Shown here: piece after piece, positions 58,893 through 64,000 of the stretch
Layout: each line of letters begins with the position of its first letter
Position numbering within the stretch: position 1 is the stretch's first letter
NCBI RefSeq assembly: GCF_001402875.1
Contig: NZ_CP012946.1
Location: 3,660,842 to 3,724,841 of the forward strand
DNA: 64,000 nucleotides
Origin: Blastochloris viridis
GTDB lineage: Bacteria; Pseudomonadota; Alphaproteobacteria; Rhizobiales; Xanthobacteraceae
Direction: 5' to 3'
The notes under the pieces: model-generated
Told to the model about the DNA's origin: nothing
Seen by the model: the letters and a program-made list of their open reading frames with translations, nothing else
Database searches by the model: none
Made by a program: the position numbers and the translations under genes

Positions 58893-60482
58893 TCAATGCC
58901 TGAAATGCCGGGTGCCGGTCAGCACCATGGCGAGGCCGCGCTCATCCGCCGCCGCGATCACCTCATTGTCGCGGATCGAGCCGCCGGGCTGGATCACCGC
59001 GGTCGCGCCAGCTTCCGCCGCCGCGATCAGGCCGTCGGCGAACGGGAAGAACGCGTCGGATGCCACCACGCAGCCCTTGGTGAGCGGCGCGGCGAGGCCG
59101 GCCGCCTCCGCCGCGTCGATCGCCTTCCTGGCGGCAATGCGGGCGGAATCGAGCCGGCTCATCTGGCCGGCGCCGATGCCGACGGTGGCGCGGTCCTTGG
59201 CGTAGATGATGGTGTTCGACTTGACGTGCTTGCAGACCCGGAACGCGAACTGGAGATCCGCAAGCTCGGCCGCGGTGGGCGCGCGCTTGGTGACCACCTT
59301 CAAGTCCATGGCCTCGACCACCGCATCGTCGCGCGACTGAACGAGCAGGCCGCCGGCCACCGTCTTGGCGGTGAGGCCGGCGCTCCGCGGGTCAGGCAGG
59401 CCGCCGGCGATCAAGAGGCGCAGGTTCTTCTTGGCGGCGAACACCGCGATGGCGTCGTCGTCGGCCTCCGGCGCGATCACCACCTCGGTGAAGATCTCGG
59501 CAATCGCCCGTGCGGTCTCGGCGTCGAGCCGGCGGTTGACGGCGATGATGCCGCCGAACGCCGACACCGGATCGCACATCAGCGCCTTGCGGTAGGCTTC
59601 CAGCAGCGAGGGCGCCTCGGCGACGCCGCACGGGTTGGCGTGCTTGACGATCACCACCGCCGGGGTGCGGGTGGGATCGAACTCGGCGACGCACTCATAG
59701 GCGGCGTCGGTGTCGTTGATGTTGTTGTAGGACAGCTCCTTGCCCTGGAGCTGGCGGGCGGAGGCGACGCCGGGCCGCACCTCGCCGGTGCGGTAGAACC
59801 CGGCCCACTGGTGCGGGTTCTCGCCATAGCGCAGGCGCTGGGCGAGGCGGCCGCCGACGGCGCGGAACGCCGGGGTGGTCTCGCCGACCTCGGCCAGGAG
59901 CCAGGTCGAGATCGCCGCGTCATAGGCACCGGTGCGGGCGAAGGCACGGGCGGCCAGCGTCTTGCGGGTCTGAAGCGTGGTGCCGCCGTGGGCTTTGATC
60001 TCGTCCAGCACGGTCTGGTAGTCGCCGGCATCGACCACCACCGCGACGTCGTGATGGTTCTTGGCGGCGGCGCGGATCATCGCCGGTCCGCCGATGTCGA
60101 TGTTCTCGATGCAGTCGTCATAGGCCGCGCCGTTGGCGAGGGTCTGCTCGAACGGGTAGAGCGACACCACCAGCAGGTCGATCGGCGGGATGCCGTGCTC
60201 GGCCATCGCCGCGGCGTGGGCGGCATCGTCGCGGATGGCGAGCAGGCCGCCATGGACCTTGGGGTGCAGGGTCTTGACCCGGCCGTCCATCATCTCCGGG
60301 TAGCCGGTCACCTCGGCGACGTCGGTGACCGCGATGCCGGCGTCCTTCAGCGCCTGAGCCGTGCCGCCGGTCGAGACCAGAGCGACGCCATGGGAGGCCA
60401 GCGCGCGGGCGAACGGGACAAGGCCGGTCTTGTCCGAAACGGACAACAGCGCGCGGCCGATGGGGCGGATACGTTCAGGCAT
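58893..60482 (-). CDS. purH: Bifunctional AICAR transformylase/IMP cyclohydrolase
   Basis: PurH performs the last two steps of IMP synthesis: formylation of AICAR and ring closure. The 529-residue protein has the N-terminal IMP cyclohydrolase domain (about residues 1-200; [33 protein letters not shown]). The C-terminal transformylase contains [24 protein letters not shown] and [13 protein letters not shown] is also the by-product of HisF, encoded in the same window. A heparinase-family gene starts 15 nt upstream. Confidence 0.96.
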   Translation of the reverse strand: MPERIRPIGRALLSVSDKTGLVPFARALASHGVALVSTGGTAQALKDAGIAVTDVAEVTGYPEMMDGRVKTLHPKVHGGLLAIRDDAAHAAAMAEHGIPPIDLLVVSLYPFEQTLANGAAYDDCIENIDIGGPAMIRAAAKNHHDVAVVVDAGDYQTVLDEIKAHGGTTLQTRKTLAARAFARTGAYDAAISTWLLAEVGETTPAFRAVGGRLAQRLRYGENPHQWAGFYRTGEVRPGVASARQLQGKELSYNNINDTDAAYECVAEFDPTRTPAVVIVKHANPCGVAEAPSLLEAYRKALMCDPVSAFGGIIAVNRRLDAETARAIAEIFTEVVIAPEADDDAIAVFAAKKNLRLLIAGGLPDPRSAGLTAKTVAGGLLVQSRDDAVVEAMDLKVVTKRAPTAAELADLQFAFRVCKHVKSNTIIYAKDRATVGIGAGQMSRLDSARIAARKAIDAAEAAGLAAPLTKGCVVASDAFFPFADGLIAAAEAGATAVIQPGGSIRDNEVIAAADERGLAMVLTGTRHFRH

Positions 60483-60497
60483 ATGACACCATTTCAG

Positions 60498-62198
60498 TCA
60501 GGCGGTACGGCCGGCGTCGACGCCGGCGTCGGTGCGGATGAAAGTCCAGCGGATGCGCGTGCTGGCCCGAAGCCGGCCATGCAGCACGATCTGCACGGTT
60601 CGGCGCGGCCCGTCGGTCGCACCGAGATAAACGCTCTCCTCGATGTCCGGGGTCAGGCCGTGGCTGGCGAACAGCCAGGAATCCCGATCCGGCAGCACCA
60701 GCAACAGGCTTTCGCCGGCGCCGATCGCGCTGACCTTGACCGCCGGATGAAGGTGGAAGCGGATGGCGTAGTCGTCATCCCCGACCTTCACGTGCTGGGC
60801 CGCGTCCTGGAACACGTCCTCGCCGTCGAGCCGGCTGCCGTCGGCGGTCAGCCGGAGCGAGCGCTGATGGAGAACGCCGAAACGCGAGACATAGCCGTCA
60901 TGGCTCGCCCGCACCACAATTGAATCGGAGCGCTGGGTGCGCTCCACCCGCACGTCGCGCGGACCCTCGACGATGGGGACGCCCACCCGCTCGGCGAAGC
61001 CGCCGGTCAGGAAGCGGCAGGACGAGGTGTCGGCCAGCACCGCGGTGGAGTGGGCGGCGGTGGCGCGGGCGGCGGCACGCCAGGCGGCGCGGTTGGCGGT
61101 CGGCACGCCGCAATTGACCACCACGCGGTGACGCCCGGTCGACAGTTCGAACGACAGGCAGCCGGCGTGGGCTTCTCCGGACACCGCCAGCGGCGGCGCG
61201 GCGCCGGTGTCCACCAGCACCACGGTGGCGCCGGCCTCCAGCCGCTGATAGCCGCCGTGCGGCGCGTTGGCGATCGGCCGGCCGCGGGCATCGTCATAGG
61301 CGAGCAAGGTGGCGAGGTGGTCGGCGGCGGTCGGGCCCATGCCGTTGAAATTGGCCAGGGTGCCGTCGCGGTGGCGGAAGAATCGCAACATCGGCATGGT
61401 GCGGTCGACCGCGTTCAGCAGCGCCGCCGGTGGCACGCTGCGGGCGGCGAAAGCCTGCCGGAGCGGCAGCAGGTCGAGCAGCAATTCGACCAGCACGCCG
61501 GGATTGCGGCTGATGTGCACGCCATCGGGCAGGATCTGGCGGCTGAGCTCCTCGCTCAGCCGGTGCTGGGCCGCCTTCAACAGCCGGCCCTGGCCCGCCA
61601 TGCACAGCCCGGCGAAACATAGGGCGATCGCCGACACCAGCCGCGGATAGCCGTCCGGGGCGTCGGCGGCGACCTTGCGCAAGAACCGCACCTGCTTGAG
61701 CAGGCTGCGCAGGAAGCGGCGGTAGAACTCGTGGTCGGCGCGCTCCAGGATCATCGGCGCGTGGGCCAGCCAGACGATGATGCGCCGCGCCAGCACGGTT
61801 GGCTCCCACGCCGCCGGGTCGAACCCGCCCTGGAACTCGATCCACTCGTCGATCAGGGTGCGGGCATTATGCTGGGCGGCCTCGGTGCCGGCGGCGCGCA
61901 GATGGCGCAGCCAGGCGAACGACATCAGCTCCTCGGCCCACTCCGGCGAGGGCGGCGGCATCTGGAACGCTGAGCGGCGGTCGACCACCACCAGCTTGCC
62001 GGCGAAGGCGAAGCGGCCGGCATAGATCTCGCTGGCGTTGGTGGGGTCGGCGGTGCGGAGATCCTGCGGCGCGATCACCAGGCGGTCGAGCGCCCCGGCC
62101 GAATAGCGCCAGCGCACGAGGCGCGTCGCCGCCCACCCCGCCCGCATGTCGCGCGCCAGTCGCTCGGCGACGAACAGGCTGGTGCGCGCTCGCGCCAT
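60498..62198 (-). CDS. Heparinase II/III family protein
   Basis: A 566-residue protein with the alginate-lyase-like N-terminal helical (alpha/alpha) domain and a C-terminal beta-rich heparinase II/III domain (about residues 340-540; ACLSFELSTGRHRVVVNCG, FLTGGFAERVGVP). Alphaproteobacteria carry it next to purH and rsmB; it has been linked to uronic-acid or capsule processing but its substrate is unknown. There is no signal peptide visible. I prefer the ATG at 62198 over 62222 because of an AAGGGGG ribosome site. Confidence 0.83.
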   Translation of the reverse strand: MARARTSLFVAERLARDMRAGWAATRLVRWRYSAGALDRLVIAPQDLRTADPTNASEIYAGRFAFAGKLVVVDRRSAFQMPPPSPEWAEELMSFAWLRHLRAAGTEAAQHNARTLIDEWIEFQGGFDPAAWEPTVLARRIIVWLAHAPMILERADHEFYRRFLRSLLKQVRFLRKVAADAPDGYPRLVSAIALCFAGLCMAGQGRLLKAAQHRLSEELSRQILPDGVHISRNPGVLVELLLDLLPLRQAFAARSVPPAALLNAVDRTMPMLRFFRHRDGTLANFNGMGPTAADHLATLLAYDDARGRPIANAPHGGYQRLEAGATVVLVDTGAAPPLAVSGEAHAGCLSFELSTGRHRVVVNCGVPTANRAAWRAAARATAAHSTAVLADTSSCRFLTGGFAERVGVPIVEGPRDVRVERTQRSDSIVVRASHDGYVSRFGVLHQRSLRLTADGSRLDGEDVFQDAAQHVKVGDDDYAIRFHLHPAVKVSAIGAGESLLLVLPDRDSWLFASHGLTPDIEESVYLGATDGPRRTVQIVLHGRLRASTRIRWTFIRTDAGVDAGRTA

Positions 62199-62321
62199 CC
62201 CCGCAATCCCCCTTCGCCGCATCCCTGGCCTGCCATCGTGGGTGAAAGCCGGCGCCGCGCCTCGGACCTTCGCCCCAGGCCCACGTCACCCACAAGCGCA
62301 CAGCCATGCCGGCCGGCCGCG

Positions 62322-62349
62322 CTCGACATCGCCGCCGGCTGATGTCGAG
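62322..62349. promoter_or_regulatory. 9-bp inverted repeat upstream of heparinase-family gene
   Basis: Perfect arms CTCGACATC (62322-62330) and GATGTCGAG (62341-62349) with a 10-nt spacer, about 125 nt upstream of the gene start. It is operator-like; no regulator is identified. Confidence 0.4.
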
Positions 62350-62448
62350 GTCGGACCACGAGCATGGCACGCCGGGACAATCTGCAACCATCCGACTCGC
62401 CGCCACCATATAAGAGGGGCGGCGAACGTCAAAACCACCATGACGGCG

Positions 62449-63789
62449 TCAGGGGACAATGAGCCGGGCGGCGAAGAAGCCGTCGAGGCCGGACATCGCC
62501 GGGTCGGGGTCGGTCAGGTGGCAGGGCAGGGTGCGAAGGTCGCCGGCATCGGTGATCCAGGCCGGGTCCGCGCCGATCTCGCCGGCCAGGATCGGCAGTC
62601 GCGCCAGCTCGGGCCGGCGCTCCAGCAGCGCCGCGATCTGCCGCGGCCCTTCCTCCGCTTCCAGCGAGCAGGTGCAATAGACCAGGCGCCCGCCGGGCTT
62701 GACCAGCGCCGCCGCGCGGTCGAGCAGGGCCGCCTGCAGCTCGGCCAGCGCGGCAATGTCCTGCGGCCGCTTGGTCCAGGCGACGTCGGGGTGGCGGCGG
62801 ATGGTGCCGGTCGCCGAGCACGGCGCATCCAGCAGCACCGCGTCGAACGGCCCGCCGTCGAACGTCAGCACGTCGGCGCACACCACCTTGGCATCAAGGC
62901 GGGTGCGGGCGAGGTTCTGGCGCAGCCGCTCCAGCCGCGCCTCGGTGCGGTCGACCGCGGTGACGATGGCGCCGGCGGCGGCAAGCTGCAGGGTCTTGCC
63001 CCCAGGCGCGGCGCAGAGGTCGGCGACGGCAAGGCCGTTCACCGCGCCGAGCAGCCGGGCCGGCAGCGCGGCGGCGGCGTCCTGCACCCACCACGCCCCG
63101 TCCGAGAAGCCGGCGAGCTGGGGCACCGCGCCCTTGGCGGCGAGACGCACCGTGCCGGTCGCCAGCAGCCGGCCGCCCAAGCGGTCGGCCCAGCCGGCGC
63201 CGTCGTCTTTCACCGACAGGTCGAGCGCGGCCTCATGACGGTGGGCTTCGGCGATGGCGGCGGCGGTTTCGGCGCCGTAGGTCTTCACCCACCGCGCCAT
63301 CAGCCAATCGGGGGTGTCGAGCCCGGGGTCGGTTAGCTCGGCCAGCGCCGCGCGGCCTTCGCCGGCGACCTTGCGCAGCACGGCGTTGGCGAGGCCGGCA
63401 TAGTGCCGGGCGGCGTGGTCGGCCTGGGCCAGCCGCACCGACAGGTCGACCGCGGCATGGTCCGGCACGTCGAGGAACAGAATCTGGGCGGCGCCGAGCA
63501 GCAGGGCGGCGTCGAGCCGCGGCCCGCCTTTCGGCGCGCGGGTCAGAAAGCGCGACAGCACCGCGCGCAGCGTGCCGTGGCGGCGCAGCACGGTGGCGAC
63601 CAGCATCCGCACCAAGGCGCGGTCGCGCTCGGCAACGGCGGCAAGTGCGGCATCCAGCGCCTCGTCGAGCGGGCGGCCATGGTGCAGCACGCCCTCGATC
63701 AGTTCGGCGGCGACGCGGCGGGCGGCGAGTCCGGGCGGGGGCGCGACCGGCGGGCGGGGCCGGGCAGCGGAACGGTGGGGGGGTGCCAT
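62449..63789 (-). CDS. RsmB-type 16S rRNA m5C methyltransferase
   Basis: The 446-residue protein has an N-terminal NusB-like domain (about residues 20-160; RDRALVRMLVATVLRRHGTLR) and a C-terminal RsmB/NOP2 SAM-dependent domain. The latter contains DLCAAPGGKTLQLAAAG, the catalytic cysteine block DAPCSATGTIRRHPD and the second conserved Cys in VYCTCSLE. It would methylate cytosine 967 of 16S rRNA, or a related position. The ATG at 63789 begins MAPPHRSAARP; a longer upstream frame lacks homology. RsmB near purH and heparinase genes is typical of Hyphomicrobiales. Confidence 0.92.
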   Translation of the reverse strand: MAPPHRSAARPRPPVAPPPGLAARRVAAELIEGVLHHGRPLDEALDAALAAVAERDRALVRMLVATVLRRHGTLRAVLSRFLTRAPKGGPRLDAALLLGAAQILFLDVPDHAAVDLSVRLAQADHAARHYAGLANAVLRKVAGEGRAALAELTDPGLDTPDWLMARWVKTYGAETAAAIAEAHRHEAALDLSVKDDGAGWADRLGGRLLATGTVRLAAKGAVPQLAGFSDGAWWVQDAAAALPARLLGAVNGLAVADLCAAPGGKTLQLAAAGAIVTAVDRTEARLERLRQNLARTRLDAKVVCADVLTFDGGPFDAVLLDAPCSATGTIRRHPDVAWTKRPQDIAALAELQAALLDRAAALVKPGGRLVYCTCSLEAEEGPRQIAALLERRPELARLPILAGEIGADPAWITDAGDLRTLPCHLTDPDPAMSGLDGFFAARLIVP

Positions 63790-64000
63790 GAGCGCGGTCA
63801 ATCCGGCGAAGTGGAGCGAAGGTGACAAGTGATGCAAAATCCGGCCGATCCGGCCGGTGTCCGGTCGCCGAACGATCCCGTTGCGATCGAGGATTGCCGG
63901 CGTCGTCGTTTCGGCGATCACGAGGTGATCATCCACACCCGATGAGTTCCCGCCGGTCCGGGCTCGTTGTCAAATGGCAGATTCAATCGCTCCACGCCAT

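Noticed and set aside
63916..63937. GATCAC-GAG-GTGATC palindrome and a TCATCCACA DnaA-like word upstream of the RsmB-type gene
   Set aside because: A single 8/9 box and a short palindrome at the window edge are expected by chance.

Overview
The window is a high-GC chromosomal segment (about two thirds G+C or more by eye) from an alphaproteobacterium, most likely of the order Hyphomicrobiales (Rhizobiales). The support is gene order: hisB-DUF2628-hisH-hisA-hisF-hisE-coaA with divergent hslVU; mltA/timA/secB/dnaQ/coaE/aroE/maf/PPSR followed by hemE/hemJ/rho; and mnmE-mnmG-rsmG-parA-parB with 16-bp parS palindromes. The exact genus is not identified. Nearly everything is core genome. I saw no rRNA, tRNA, CRISPR array, transposase or prophage.

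Layout. 1-4.6 kb: an ABC-2 exporter pair, an intracellular PHA depolymerase with an unusual C-terminal helix-hairpin-helix module, and a zinc hydrolase. 4.6-8.5 kb (minus): SDR protein, queG, a GST and coaA. 8.7-12.6 kb (minus): the his cluster. 12.7-16.5 kb (plus): hslVU and prfC. 16.6-23.8 kb: smr, mltA, timA, dnaQ, coaE, aroE, maf and PPSR on minus, with secB on plus. The gap 23.79-24.11 kb between the PPSR gene and hemE is the position of the chromosomal replication origin in Caulobacter and Rickettsia, and gene orientation flips there. 24.1-36.6 kb (mostly plus): hemE, hemJ, rho, mnmE, mnmG, rsmG, parA and parB, with four parS sites, interrupted by one reverse-strand DUF255 gene. 36.8-48.2 kb: quinone oxidoreductase, RhtB exporter, rlmN, carbonic anhydrase, asd, small proteins, leuB, and an envelope/signalling group (lytic transglycosylase, cyclic-nucleotide-binding protein, response regulator, YkuD protein). 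48.2-51.3 kb: a PAP2 phosphatase frame that runs without a stop into argG, then a two-gene Fic module that looks imported, then an SDHAF4-type gene. 51.6-64 kb: htpX, typA, a site-2 protease, a GNAT enzyme behind a perfect CtrA box, ppa, an MFS transporter, purH, a heparinase-family protein and an rsmB-type methyltransferase.

How it fits together: the centre is an origin and segregation domain (putative oriC, parS, ParA, ParB) surrounded by tRNA modification, haem, cofactor and amino-acid biosynthesis genes. The most unusual items are the PhaZ-HhH fusion, the PAP2-ArgG open frame, the Fic/antitoxin-like pair, two dispersed palindromic repeat families, and several strong intergenic inverted repeats. 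I found no convincing wholly new multi-gene system.
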